Notes under the pieces: model-generated
Seen by the model: the letters and a program-made list of their open reading frames with translations, nothing else
What the model was told of the DNA's origin: nothing
The model's database searches: none
DNA from: Kitasatospora cineracea
GTDB taxonomy: Bacteria > Actinomycetota > Actinomycetes > Streptomycetales > Streptomycetaceae
NCBI RefSeq assembly: GCF_003751605.1
Contig: NZ_RJVJ01000001.1
Location: 4,030,001 to 4,094,000 of the forward strand
Direction of reading: 5' to 3'
Length of the DNA: 64,000 nt
Part shown: piece by piece, positions 8,933-17,488 of the stretch
How the letters are laid out: each line of letters opens with the position of its first letter
How positions within the stretch are numbered: position 1 is the first letter of the stretch
Program-made: the position numbers and the translations under genes

Positions 8933-11900
8933 ATGACCGACGGCGGCCACGCCCCCAGTGCCGGTCCCCTCGCGCCCGAACCCGGGCCCGGCGGACCCGT
9001 CCCGGAGCACCACCTCGGCGCGCCCCTCCAGCCCGCCGCGCCCGCCGGGGCCTGGCACGGCGACCAGCAGCGGCCCGCGTACACCTTCCTCGACCAGCCC
9101 GACGGCGACGAGGAGGACGACGTCCTGCTGATGCCCGGCCCGCAGACCGCCTGGGGCGACGCCGTGCACGGCACCGTCGAGCCGGCCGAGCCGGTTGCCG
9201 GTGCGGGCGCGGTCCCGGGCACGGACGTGCCGGTCGGCGGGGAGCAGCCGCCCGGCACCCCGGTCGCGCCGTCCTGGCCGCCGCTCGAACCCCCGCTCCT
9301 CACCGTCGCCCCGCCGGTCGAGCCGACGACGCTCACGCCCGCCGCACCGGCCGCGCCCGCCGGGGCCGAGGAGGCCGCCGGGAACGGCACCCTGCACCTC
9401 GGCGCCCCGCAGGCGCAGCCCGCCGCGGCACCCGCTGCCGCCGCGGCACCCGCCGCCGGGCAGCAGCCGGTGCCGCCGCAGCCGCGCCGTCCGCTGCACG
9501 CCGGGCCGCCGATCCCCGACCCGTCCCTGATGACCGGTCACGTCCCGGTCCGCTCGCTCGCCGACCGCGGCCCGTCCGCGCCCGGCGGCACGCCCGCGTA
9601 CGGGGTGCCGGTGCTGACCGCCGAAACGGTGCAGCAGGCGCAGGTGCAGGCGCAGGCCCCGCAGTCCCTCGCTCCGCAGGTGCCGGCCCAGCAGGCGGCG
9701 CCCGCGCCCGTGCAGCCGCAGGTGGTGGAGGCCGCCGCTGGGGCGCCCGTGGTCGTCGTCGAGCAGCCCGTCGCCGAGCAGCCCGTCGCGGTGGAAGCCG
9801 CGGCCGAGGCGGTGGCGGAGGCCGTGGCCGTGGTGGCCGGGCCCGTCGCCGAACCGGCCGCCGTCGAGCAGCCGGTGGCCGCCGAGGCCGCGCCCGTCGC
9901 GAACCTGGCGCCGGTGTTCGTCGAACCGGCCGAGTCGGCCGAGCCGACCGCACCCGCCGAGCCGGCCGCACCCGCCGAGCCGGCCGCGCCGGTCGAGCAG
10001 CCGGCCGCGCCGGTGGCGGAGGCCGCCGAGACCGTTGAGCCCGCCGAGGTCGTCGAGGTCGTTCCGGCCGTCGAGGCCACGGAGGCTGCTGCGGCCGCCG
10101 AGACCGTTGAGCCGGCCGAGACCGACGCGGCCCCCGCGCCGTCGCAGGTGCAGCCCGAGGCCGCTGCGCCCGCCGTCGCTGCGGCGGCAGTTGACGCGCC
10201 GTCGGCCGAGCAGCCAGTGGCCGTCGAGGCCGCGCAGGCCGCTGAGCCCGTGCAGCCCGAGGCCGTCCCGGTGGCGGACGCGGAGACGGTGAGCGGCGAG
10301 GCCGCCGCGGAGCCGATCCCCGCCCCGGCCGCGAAGTCGTCCGGACGGGGCGCGCACCGGCGGATCTCCGCGTTCCTCGCCGCGCCCGCCGGACTGCCGC
10401 TGCTGGAGCCCGAGGCCGCGCAGGCCGCCGAGGCCCCGCAGCCGCAGGCCGCGCCGGTGGCCGAGGCCCAGCCGGAAGCCGCCGCCGAGCAGCCCGCGGC
10501 CGTCGAGACCGCGCAGGCACCCGAGGTGGCCGAGGCCCCCGTCGCCGCCGAGGCCGTTGCGGAACCGGCGGCCGCGCAGGCCCCCGCCGCCGAGGCCGAG
10601 GCCCCGCAGCCGGAGGTCGCGCCGGTGGCCGAGGCCCAGCCGGAAGCCGCCGCCGAGCAGCCCGCGGCCGCCGAGACCGCCGAGGCCGTCGAGAGCGCCC
10701 CCGAAGCCGAGCCCGAGGCCGAGCCCGCGGCCGCCGAAGAGCCCGCGGAAGCAGCAGTCACCGAGCAGACCGCGGAGGCGGCCGCCGAAGAGCCTGCCGA
10801 CGCAGCCGCCGAAGCCGCCGCCGAGGAGGCCGCAGAGGACGAGCGCCCGCCCGCCGCGCCCGGGTACGACGAGGCCGGGCGGGAGGCCGTGCACCAGGTG
10901 ATCCGGGAGCGGCGCGACGTGCGCAACGGCTTCCGGTCGGACGCGATCCCGCACGAGGTGCTGATCCGGGTGCTGGAGGCGGCGCACACCGCGCCGAGCG
11001 TCGGCTACTCGCAGCCGTGGGACTTCGTGGTGATCCGTTCCGCGAAGACCCGCCGGAAGATGCACGAGCTGGCGGCGCGTCAGCGCGAGGCGTACGCGGA
11101 CTCGCTGCCCAAGGGCCGGGCGAAGCAGTTCAAGGAGATCAAGATCGAGGCGATCCTCGAGACGCCCGTCAACATCGTGGTGACCGCCGACCGCACCCGC
11201 GGCGGCCGGCACACCCTGGGCCGGCACACCCAGCCGCAGATGGCCCCGTACTCGGCCGCGCTGGCCGTGGAGAACCTGTGGCTGGCGGCCCGCGCCGAGG
11301 GCCTGGGCGTCGGCTGGGTGAGCTTCTTCGACGACGAGGAACTGGTCCGCGAGCTGGGCCTGCCCGAGCACCTGGAGGTCGTCGCCTACCTGTGCGTCGG
11401 CTACGTGGACGCGTTCCCGGACGAGCCGGAGCTGCAGCAGCAGGGCTGGGCGAAGAAGCGGCCGCTGTCCTGGGTGGTGCACGAGGAGCAGTACGGCAAC
11501 CGCGCGCTGCCCGGCGAGGAGCCGCACGACCTGCTGTCCGACACCCTGCGCGGGATCCGTCCGCTGGACGCCAAGGCGCTCGGCGAGGCGTGGGACCGGC
11601 AGAAGCGGATGACCAAGCCCGCCGGTTCGCTCGGCGTGCTGGAGCTGATCGCGGCCCAGCTGTCCGGCCTGGCCCGGCAGTGCCCGCCGCCCGTCCCGGA
11701 GCCCGGCTGCGTGGCGATCTTCGCGGGCGACCACGGCGTGCACGCCCAGGGCGTCACCCCGTGGCCGCAGGAGGTCACCGCGCAGATGGTCGGCAACTTC
11801 CTGGCCGGCGGCGCGGTGGTCAACGCGTTCGCCGCCCAGGTCGGCACCGAGGTGTGCGTGGTGGACGTCGGCGTGGCCGCCGAACTCCCGGACGCCATCC

Positions 11901-12601
11901 AGCAGGGCCGCACCACCGGCCTGCTGCCGCGCAAGGTCAAGCCCGGCACCGACGACATGACGCAGGGACCGGCGATGAGCCGGGACGAGGCGCTGCGCGC
12001 GATCGAGGTCGGCATCGAGACCGCCCGCGACCTGGTCGCGGCCGGCAACAAGGTGCTGATCACCGGCGACATGGGCATCGCCAACACCACCGCCTCCGCC
12101 GCGCTGATCTCGGTCTTCACCGAGACCGACCCGGCCGAGGTCACCGGCCGCGGCACCGGCATCGACGACGAGACCCACGCCCGCAAGGTCGAGGTGATCC
12201 GGCAGGCCCTCGACCTGCACAAGCCCGACCCGGCGGACCCGATCGGCGTGCTGTCGGCCGTCGGCGGCCTGGAGCACGCCGCGATCGCCGGGTTCCTGCT
12301 CGGCGCGGCCTCGCTGCGGATCCCGGTGATCCTGGACGGCGTGATCGCCGGCTCGGCGGCCCTGGTCGCCAAGGCGATCGCCCCCGAGGTGCTGGCCGCC
12401 TGCATCGCCGGGCACCGCTCCGCCGAACCCGGCCACCAGACCGCGCTCGCCAAGCTCGGCCTGCGCCCGCTGATCGACCTCGACCTGCGGCTCGGCGAGG
12501 GCACCGGAGCCCTGCTGGCCCTCCCGCTGGTGCAGAGCGCGGCCCGGGCGATGCACGATGTAGCCACCTTCGACTCCGCCGGAGTCACCGAGAAGGCCTG
12601 A
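8933..12601 (+). CDS. cobT: Disordered-BluB-CobT fusion: 5,6-dimethylbenzimidazole synthase plus nicotinate-nucleotide:DMB phosphoribosyltransferase
   Basis: A 1,222-residue protein in three parts. Residues 1 to ~640 are Ala/Pro/Glu/Val-rich, repetitive and surely disordered. Residues ~645-865 are a BluB-type nitroreductase fold (ERRDVRNGF, TAPSVGYSQPWDF) that makes the lower-ligand base DMB from reduced FMN. Residues ~870-1222 are CobT (RMTKPAGSLG, FAGDHGVHAQGVTP, ITGDMGIANTTASAA, catalytic Glu in LGEGTGALLAL near 1189), which transfers the base to the phosphoribosyl group to give alpha-ribazole phosphate. The fusion puts synthesis and activation of the lower ligand on one chain. ATG 8933 follows AAGGAG at 8920. 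Both enzyme domains look intact. Confidence 0.93.
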   Translation: MTDGGHAPSAGPLAPEPGPGGPVPEHHLGAPLQPAAPAGAWHGDQQRPAYTFLDQPDGDEEDDVLLMPGPQTAWGDAVHGTVEPAEPVAGAGAVPGTDVPVGGEQPPGTPVAPSWPPLEPPLLTVAPPVEPTTLTPAAPAAPAGAEEAAGNGTLHLGAPQAQPAAAPAAAAAPAAGQQPVPPQPRRPLHAGPPIPDPSLMTGHVPVRSLADRGPSAPGGTPAYGVPVLTAETVQQAQVQAQAPQSLAPQVPAQQAAPAPVQPQVVEAAAGAPVVVVEQPVAEQPVAVEAAAEAVAEAVAVVAGPVAEPAAVEQPVAAEAAPVANLAPVFVEPAESAEPTAPAEPAAPAEPAAPVEQPAAPVAEAAETVEPAEVVEVVPAVEATEAAAAAETVEPAETDAAPAPSQVQPEAAAPAVAAAAVDAPSAEQPVAVEAAQAAEPVQPEAVPVADAETVSGEAAAEPIPAPAAKSSGRGAHRRISAFLAAPAGLPLLEPEAAQAAEAPQPQAAPVAEAQPEAAAEQPAAVETAQAPEVAEAPVAAEAVAEPAAAQAPAAEAEAPQPEVAPVAEAQPEAAAEQPAAAETAEAVESAPEAEPEAEPAAAEEPAEAAVTEQTAEAAAEEPADAAAEAAAEEAAEDERPPAAPGYDEAGREAVHQVIRERRDVRNGFRSDAIPHEVLIRVLEAAHTAPSVGYSQPWDFVVIRSAKTRRKMHELAARQREAYADSLPKGRAKQFKEIKIEAILETPVNIVVTADRTRGGRHTLGRHTQPQMAPYSAALAVENLWLAARAEGLGVGWVSFFDDEELVRELGLPEHLEVVAYLCVGYVDAFPDEPELQQQGWAKKRPLSWVVHEEQYGNRALPGEEPHDLLSDTLRGIRPLDAKALGEAWDRQKRMTKPAGSLGVLELIAAQLSGLARQCPPPVPEPGCVAIFAGDHGVHAQGVTPWPQEVTAQMVGNFLAGGAVVNAFAAQVGTEVCVVDVGVAAELPDAIQQGRTTGLLPRKVKPGTDDMTQGPAMSRDEALRAIEVGIETARDLVAAGNKVLITGDMGIANTTASAALISVFTETDPAEVTGRGTGIDDETHARKVEVIRQALDLHKPDPADPIGVLSAVGGLEHAAIAGFLLGAASLRIPVILDGVIAGSAALVAKAIAPEVLAACIAGHRSAEPGHQTALAKLGLRPLIDLDLRLGEGTGALLALPLVQSAARAMHDVATFDSAGVTEKA
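10430..10680 (+). repeat. Direct repeat in the disordered part of the cobT fusion (two 83-nt copies)
   Basis: Near-identical 83-nt segments at 10430-10512 and 10598-10680, 168 nt apart, both encode APQP...APVAEAQPEAAAEQPAA. They show recent internal duplication in the low-complexity region. Confidence 0.8.
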
Positions 12602-12641
12602 TCACCGGGGTCGCCGAGAAGGTCCGACCACCGTCCGGCGC

Positions 12642-12672
12642 CGGCCGCCCCCGCAGTGCGAGGGGGCGGCCG
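12642..12672 (+). terminator. Hairpin between cobT fusion and the siroheme/SUMT gene
   Basis: An 11-bp stem CGGCCGCCCCC (12642-12652) with its complement at 12662-12672, 9-nt loop, no U-tract. It probably reduces read-through between the two genes. Confidence 0.55.
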
Positions 12673-12747
12673 CCCGCCGAACCCGCACCGGCTCAAGGGC
12701 GCGCCGGTGCGGGGCTCCCCGCACCGCCCGCCCAAGGAGCTCCCCTC

Positions 12748-13980
12748 ATGACCGCGCCCACCCCCCACCCGTCCACCCAGGGCCTCACCCCGTACCCCGT
12801 CGGGCTGCTGCTCACCGGCCGCCGCGTCGTGGTGGTCGGCGGCGGACAGGTCGCCCAGCGCCGGCTGCCCGCGCTGATCGCCGCCGGTGCCGACATCCAC
12901 CTGATATCCCCGGCCACCACCCCCGCTGTCTCCGCGATGGCCGACGCCGGTGAACTCACCTGGCACCGGCGCCCGTACGCGGACGGCGACCTCGCCGACA
13001 CCTGGTACGCCCTGGTCGCCACCGACGACCCGGCCGTCAACACCGCCGTCTCCGCCGAGGCCGACCGCCTGCGGGTGTTCTGCTCGCGCAGCGACGACGC
13101 CTCCGCCGCCACCGCCTGGACGCCCGCCTCCGGCCACGACTCCGGCGCGACCGTCGCCGTCCTCACCGGCGACCCGCGGCACTCCGCCGCGCTGCGCGAC
13201 TCGATCGTGGCCGGCCTGCGGGACGGCTCGCTGGCCGCCCGCCAGTACCGGGCCCGGGACGCGGGCGTCGCCCTGGTCGGCGGCGGACCCGGCGACCCCG
13301 ACCTGATCACCGTCCGCGGCCGCCGCCTGCTCGCCGACGCCGACGTGGTGGTCGCCGACCGGCTCGCCCCGCGCGAACTGCTCGCCGAACTGCCCCCGCA
13401 CGTCGAGGTGATCGACGCGTCCAAGATCCCCTACGGCCGGTACATGGCGCAGGAGGCGATCAACAACACGCTGATCGAGCACGCCAAGGCGGGCAAGTTC
13501 GTGGTCCGGCTCAAGGGCGGCGACCCGTACGTCTTCGGCCGCGGCGGCGAGGAACTGCTCGCCTGCGTCGAGGCGGGCGTCCCGGTCACCGTCGTCCCCG
13601 GCATCTCGTCCTCGATCAGCGTCCCCGCGGCGGCCGGCGTCCCGGTCACCCACCGCGGCCTGACCCACGAGTTCACCGTCATCTCCGGCCACGTCGGCCC
13701 CGGCGACCGCTCCCTCACCAACTGGGCGGCCGTCGCCGGGATGACCGGCACCCTGGTCCTGCTGATGGCCGTCGACAAGATCGGCGCGATCGCCGCCGAG
13801 CTGATCGCCCACGGCCGCGCCGCCGACACGCCCGTCGCGGTCGTCCAGGAGGGCACCACCGCCACCCAGCGCCGCGTCGACGCCACCCTCGCCACCGTGG
13901 GCGAGACCGTCGCGGCCGAGGGCATCAAGCCCCCGGCCGTCATCGTCATCGGCGAGGTGGTCCACGTCCTGGGCTCCTAG
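12748..13980 (+). CDS. cobA: Precorrin-2 dehydrogenase / uroporphyrinogen-III C-methyltransferase (CysG/CobA-like)
   Basis: A 410-residue bifunctional tetrapyrrole enzyme. The N-terminal NAD-binding domain (about 15-160; RRVVVVGGGQVAQRR) oxidises precorrin-2. The C-terminal SUMT domain (about 170-405; VGGGPGDPDLITVRG, VVRLKGGDPYVFGRGGEE, PGISSS) methylates uroporphyrinogen III at C2 and C7. It feeds both siroheme (sulfite/nitrite reductase) and cobalamin. ATG 12748 follows AAGGAG. The TAG stop is part of the CTAG at the IS insertion junction at 13980/13981. Confidence 0.94.
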   Translation: MTAPTPHPSTQGLTPYPVGLLLTGRRVVVVGGGQVAQRRLPALIAAGADIHLISPATTPAVSAMADAGELTWHRRPYADGDLADTWYALVATDDPAVNTAVSAEADRLRVFCSRSDDASAATAWTPASGHDSGATVAVLTGDPRHSAALRDSIVAGLRDGSLAARQYRARDAGVALVGGGPGDPDLITVRGRRLLADADVVVADRLAPRELLAELPPHVEVIDASKIPYGRYMAQEAINNTLIEHAKAGKFVVRLKGGDPYVFGRGGEELLACVEAGVPVTVVPGISSSISVPAAAGVPVTHRGLTHEFTVISGHVGPGDRSLTNWAAVAGMTGTLVLLMAVDKIGAIAAELIAHGRAADTPVAVVQEGTTATQRRVDATLATVGETVAAEGIKPPAVIVIGEVVHVLGS

Positions 13981-14980
13981 ACGAGTAGTTCCGAAGTCGG
14001 TTAGTCGGTCAGTGGTCGTAGGCGATCAACGAGCGTGTGACGGGTTGGCCGGTGGTGCGGTTGTGCCAGATCGCGCAGGTCATTGCGAGTAGCCGTTGGC
14101 CGACTCGGGCGCCGAGGCCCTCGATGGTGCGGCCGCCGTGCTGTTCGAGGCCGAGTTGGCCCTTGAGGGTGTCGTTGACGGACTCGATCAGCTGGCGGAC
14201 GGACTTCAGCAGCCCTTCCCCGGGGCGTGGGGTTCGGTTGCGGTAGGACGGTCGCAGCAGTTGGGCGCCGTGCTGTTCGAGGAAGCGGTCGAGTTCGGCG
14301 GAGACGTAGCCCTTGTCGGCGAGGATCAGCAGGCCGGGCCGCTCGCGGGCCAGCTCCGGTTCGGTTTCGACGAGCGCGGCCAACACCTCGCGCTCGTCGA
14401 CCTTCGGACTGGCCAGGGCCCAGGTGACGGGGAGTCCGGCCGGGGTGCAGACCAGGTGCAGTTTCAGGCCCCAGAACCAGCGTGAGTGCGAGCGGCTGTA
14501 GCCGTAGCCGGCCCACCCGGCCAGGGCCGAGCGGCGCACGGTGTCGCGGGAGCGCCCGCACTCCACGGGTGTGGAGTCGGTGATCCACACCGGGTCCGCC
14601 CACAGGTCGGTGTCCCGGGCCAGGTCGCGGATCGCCTGCTGGAGCAGCGGGCGCGCGGCGCGCAGGCGCTTGTTGTAACCGGGGCGTTCGGGCAGGTGCG
14701 GGAACATGCCGCGCAGGCGGGCGCGGGCGAAGCGGATCCAGCGGGCCTCGGAGTGGAAGCCCAGCAGCACCTGGGCCACGGCCAGGCACACCAGTTCCGA
14801 GTCCGTCAGCCGCGGCGGGCGCCCCAACCAGCGCGTTCGAGGCAGATGATCATCGATCCACACGTAGAGTGCCGTCAGGAGGGTGTCCAGCTCTTCGGTC
14901 GTCACAACCCGAAGCCTGGACACCCTCCCCGCATGTCCGAAGCAGAACAGCCAAAGACACCCGACTTCGGAACTACTCGT
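13981..14980 (-). mobile_element. IS982-family insertion sequence, complete, 1,000 bp
   Basis: Perfect 20-bp terminal inverted repeats ACGAGTAGTTCCGAAGTCGG at 13981-14000 and, inverted, at 14961-14980 bound a single intact transposase gene on the minus strand. CTAG flanks both ends (13977-13980 and 14981-14984) and is either the target duplication or, being self-complementary, part of a longer inverted repeat. The left end abuts the stop codon of the preceding gene. The element looks recent: its ends are perfect and the ORF is intact. Confidence 0.93.
14009..14923 (-). CDS. IS982-family transposase
   Basis: A 304-residue DDE transposase. The catalytic triad is visible as Asp116 (WITDSTPV), Asp203 (LILADKGYVS) and Glu247 (RQLIESVND), with the family's SRSHSRWFWGLKLHL stretch between the first two. 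It cuts and joins the terminal inverted repeats of its own element. The 28-nt gap to the left end and 57-nt gap to the right end hold no other gene. The ORF is intact, so the element may be active. Confidence 0.93.
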   Translation of the reverse strand: MSRLRVVTTEELDTLLTALYVWIDDHLPRTRWLGRPPRLTDSELVCLAVAQVLLGFHSEARWIRFARARLRGMFPHLPERPGYNKRLRAARPLLQQAIRDLARDTDLWADPVWITDSTPVECGRSRDTVRRSALAGWAGYGYSRSHSRWFWGLKLHLVCTPAGLPVTWALASPKVDEREVLAALVETEPELARERPGLLILADKGYVSAELDRFLEQHGAQLLRPSYRNRTPRPGEGLLKSVRQLIESVNDTLKGQLGLEQHGGRTIEGLGARVGQRLLAMTCAIWHNRTTGQPVTRSLIAYDH

Positions 14981-15010
14981 CTAGGCCCTGTCCGGACGAG
15001 GGGAACGGGA

Positions 15011-15051
15011 GAAGGGGAACGGCCGTCGCTCCGGACGGGCCGTTCCCCTTC
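15011..15051 (+). terminator. Bidirectional hairpin terminator, displaced from cobA by the IS
   Basis: A 14-bp perfect stem (15011-15024 with 15038-15051), 13-nt loop, just past the IS right end. Before insertion it would have lain about 30 nt after the cobA stop. It also sits at the end of the minus-strand membrane-protein gene at 15074. Confidence 0.75.
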
Positions 15052-15073
15052 GTCGTAGGACCGGCCGCCGCGC

Positions 15074-15616
15074 TCAGCCCACCGGGTGGACGGTGCGGGT
15101 GCCGCCGGCACTGCGGGCCGCGCGGGCCTCGCGGCGCAGGTCCCGGACGGCCAGGGCGATCATGACGGCGGGGATCAGCAGGTCGTTGGCCAGGATGCCG
15201 CCGGTGTTCCCGGCGGCGTGGTCGCCGTGGGCGAACCACTGGTAGAGGTGCCCGGCCGCCGCCCCCCACAGGAACGCGGCCGCCGCCAGCCCGCTGGTGA
15301 GGCGTTCGCGCGGGGAGGCCGACGCGGCGCGGAAGCCCAGCAGGGCGAAGCCGATGTTGGCGCAGGCGATCTCGAACTGGAACGGCGAGTGCGCGAACCC
15401 GATGGCGTCGGCCATGCCGGACGGGGCGCCCAGGAACGCGACCGCGACCCAGAGGCTGCCGAAGCCCAGGGCGCCGACGGCCCACCAGCGCTGCCAGACC
15501 TCCGCCGCCGGACGGGTCCGGTTCCGGCGGCGGCAGCTCAGCAGCGCTCCGATGGCGGGCACCAGCAGGAAGAGGATCGGGAACGAGGTGCGGACGGCGT
15601 ACGGGAGAGTGTCCAT
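15074..15616 (-). CDS. Small multi-pass membrane protein, divergent from the MarR gene
   Basis: About 180 residues with four hydrophobic segments (near the N-terminal SFPILFLLVPAIGALL, around WAVGALGFGSLWVAVAFL, near FEIACANIGFALLGF, and SGLAAAAFLWGAAAGHLYQW). It resembles uncharacterised DUF6790-type membrane proteins, but I am not sure of the family. The start at 15616 (MDTLPYAV) is preferred to the open frame from 15676, because the longer form would be translated through the palindromic operator and overlap the marR start. It is probably repressed by the adjacent MarR regulator. Confidence 0.7.
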   Translation of the reverse strand: MDTLPYAVRTSFPILFLLVPAIGALLSCRRRNRTRPAAEVWQRWWAVGALGFGSLWVAVAFLGAPSGMADAIGFAHSPFQFEIACANIGFALLGFRAASASPRERLTSGLAAAAFLWGAAAGHLYQWFAHGDHAAGNTGGILANDLLIPAVMIALAVRDLRREARAARSAGGTRTVHPVG

Positions 15617-15627
15617 GCCTTCGAGTG

Positions 15628-15653
15628 TTGCATGGTTAATATTAACCATGCAA
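15628..15653. promoter_or_regulatory. 26-bp perfect palindrome, probable MarR operator
   Basis: Two 13-bp half-sites, TTGCATGGTTAAT and its complement, meet at 15640/15641. The site is AT-rich in a GC-rich context and lies between the divergent starts at 15616 (-) and 15675 (+). It overlaps the likely -35 region of marR and sits 12 nt before the membrane-protein start, ideal for control of both. Confidence 0.85.
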
Positions 15654-15662
15654 GCGTTCCGG

Positions 15663-15668
15663 TAGGAT
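15663..15668 (+). promoter_or_regulatory. -10 box of the marR gene
   Basis: TAGGAT 6 nt before ATG 15675, with no Shine-Dalgarno sequence; a leaderless transcript is likely. Confidence 0.5.
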
Positions 15669-15674
15669 GGCCCC

Positions 15675-16136
15675 ATGGACGAAGGACTGGCAGAACTCCT
15701 CTACCGCGTGGTCATGCTGATGGGGGACGCCGCCCGGCGCCGCTCCGGCCCCGACCGGCGCCTCTCGCCCAGCCAACTGCGGCTGCTGGGCACCCTCGAG
15801 GAGATCCAACCCGCCACCCAGCACCGGCTCGCCGAGGCCCTGGCCCTGTCCGACCCCGCCGTCAGCCGCGCCCTGCGCCCGCTGGAGGCCGAGGGGTACG
15901 TCGCGGTCGACGTCGACCCCGCCCACCGGCGCCGCCGCCTGGTCACCCTCACCCCGGCCGGCCAGGCCGCCTTCCTGGCCGAGGGCAAACCGCTGGAGGA
16001 GGAGTTCCGCACCGCCCTGCTGGCCGCCGGCTTCCCCTACGAGCAGTACCTCGCGGACACCCACCGGCTCGCCGCCCTGCTCACCCCCGCACCGCCACGC
16101 CGCGCGGCCGGGGCCCGGGAGGCGGAGCCGGAGTGA
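15675..16136 (+). CDS. MarR-family transcriptional regulator
   Basis: A 153-residue winged-helix regulator. The recognition region is HRLAEALALSDPAVSRALRPLEAEGYV (about 50-75), followed by the wing with D-x-D-x-x-H-R-R-R-R (VDPAHRRRRLVTLT). MarR dimers bind palindromes and release on ligand or oxidant binding. The 26-bp palindrome 22 nt upstream of its start suggests autorepression and control of the divergent membrane protein. The signal is unknown; the protein has no cysteine, so simple thiol oxidation is unlikely. Confidence 0.9.
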   Translation: MDEGLAELLYRVVMLMGDAARRRSGPDRRLSPSQLRLLGTLEEIQPATQHRLAEALALSDPAVSRALRPLEAEGYVAVDVDPAHRRRRLVTLTPAGQAAFLAEGKPLEEEFRTALLAAGFPYEQYLADTHRLAALLTPAPPRRAAGAREAEPE

Positions 16137-16200
16137 GCCCCGGGCACCCGCCGCCCGCTCCCGTCCCGGCGCGCCGCCCGCGACGTGCGAAAATCGTCCG

Positions 16201-17004
16201 GTGTCCGAGCCACTCACCGTCACCGACGCCGCCGACCCCCGGCTGAGCGACTACACCGACCTGACCGACGTCGAACTGCGACGCCGCCGGGAGCCCGCCG
16301 AAGGGCTGTTCATCGCCGAGGGGGAGAAGGTGATCCGGCGGGCGCTGGCCGCCGGGTTCCGGATGCGCTCGATGCTGCTGACCGCCAAGTGGCTGGGCGT
16401 GATGGGAGACGTGATCGCCGAGGCGGACGCCCCCGTCCACCTGGTCGAACCGGCCCTCGCCGAGCAGGTGACGGGCTACCACGTGCACCGCGGCGCGCTC
16501 GCCTCGATGGAGCGCAAGCCGCTGCCCACCGCCGCCGAGGTGCTCGCCGGGGCCCGCCGGGTCGCCGTCCTGGAGGGCCTGGTCGACCACACCAACCTCG
16601 GGGCGATCTTCCGCTCCGCCGCCGCACTCGGCATGGACGCCGTGCTGCTCTCGCCGGACTGCGCGGACCCGCTGTACCGGCGGGCCGTCAAGACCTCGAT
16701 GGGCGCCGTCTTCTCCGTCCCGTACGCGCGGCTCGAGCCCTGGCCGGCGGCGCTCGGCACGGTGCGGGAGGCGGGGTTCGAACTGCTGGCGCTGACGCCC
16801 TCCGGCGCGGAGGACTTCACCGCGGCCCGCCCGCACCTGCTCCCCAGGGCCGCGCTGATGCTCGGCGCCGAGGGCGACGGCCTCACCCCGAAGGCCCTCG
16901 CGGCCGCGGACCAGCGGGTGCGGATCCCGATGGCCCACGGCATCGACTCGCTGAACGTCGGCGCCGCCGCCGCGATCGCGTTCTACGCCGTCAACCACGG
17001 CTGA
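16201..17004 (+). CDS. TrmH/SpoU-family RNA 2'-O-methyltransferase
   Basis: A 267-residue SPOUT enzyme that would use SAM to methylate a ribose 2'-OH in rRNA or tRNA. An N-terminal substrate-binding region (about 20-100; EGLFIAEGEKVIRRAL) precedes the trefoil-knot catalytic domain. Its three motifs are visible: VDHTNLGAIFRSA, LMLGAEGDGL and IPMAHGIDSLNVGAAAAIA. The exact target nucleotide is not predictable. It starts at GTG 16201, 64 nt after marR, without a strong ribosome site. Confidence 0.9.
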   Translation: MSEPLTVTDAADPRLSDYTDLTDVELRRRREPAEGLFIAEGEKVIRRALAAGFRMRSMLLTAKWLGVMGDVIAEADAPVHLVEPALAEQVTGYHVHRGALASMERKPLPTAAEVLAGARRVAVLEGLVDHTNLGAIFRSAAALGMDAVLLSPDCADPLYRRAVKTSMGAVFSVPYARLEPWPAALGTVREAGFELLALTPSGAEDFTAARPHLLPRAALMLGAEGDGLTPKALAAADQRVRIPMAHGIDSLNVGAAAAIAFYAVNHG

Positions 17005-17113
17005 CCGGGCCGTCCGACGCAGCCGGCGGGCCCGGGCGGCAGCCACGGCCGGCGGACGCGGTCAGTGGTTACGGCCGGCGGGCCCGGGCAGCGGCCACAG
17101 TCGGCGGACGCGG

Positions 17114-17488
17114 TCAGAGGGCGGCGAACACCGCCCCGTCCGCGTCGTCCAGCACGAACCCGTTGTCGAACCGCACCCGGACCGATGACAGCGGGCCCCG
17201 CGCCTCGAACTCCCGCCAGTGCGGCTCCAGTTCGGCCAACTGCGCCTCCAGTCGGCGCAGGCTCTCCGCGGGCATGGTGTGCCCGTAGTCCTCGAACAGG
17301 GCCCGCAGCCGCTCGTACTCGCGGACCTCCTCGGGCGGCGGCAGCTCGCCGCTCACCCGCACCACGGTGCCCTCCACGCCCGCACCCAGCAGCAGCACAC
17401 CCACCAGCGGGCCGTCCTCCCCGGCGGACGCCCCGCCCAGCGCCAGGTCCTCGACCAGCCTGACACGCTGTCCCTCCACCAGGGCCAT
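17114..17488 (-). CDS. Conserved hypothetical protein, 124 aa
   Basis: Not recognised. The N-terminal half is a beta-rich segment (MALVEGQRVRLVEDL, GVLLLGAGVEGTVVRVSGEL), then a predicted charged helix with leucine heptads (EYERLRALFEDY, LRRLEAQLAELEPHW), then a strand pair (SVRVRFDNGFVLDD). The start at 17488 is chosen because it follows a purine-rich GGGAG stretch; the frame continues to 17530. It stands alone and convergent with the SpoU gene. Confidence 0.65.
   Translation of the reverse strand: MALVEGQRVRLVEDLALGGASAGEDGPLVGVLLLGAGVEGTVVRVSGELPPPEEVREYERLRALFEDYGHTMPAESLRRLEAQLAELEPHWREFEARGPLSSVRVRFDNGFVLDDADGAVFAAL

Noticed and set aside
7133-12556. Very long minus-strand ORF (1,807 codons) over cobL and the cobT fusion
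   Set aside because: It is the antisense shadow of GC-rich genes: composition is Gly/Arg/His-rich without domains, and it overlaps three well-supported genes.
15617-15676. Start of the membrane protein at 15676
   Set aside because: Would translate across the 26-bp palindrome and overlap marR; ATG 15616 is better.
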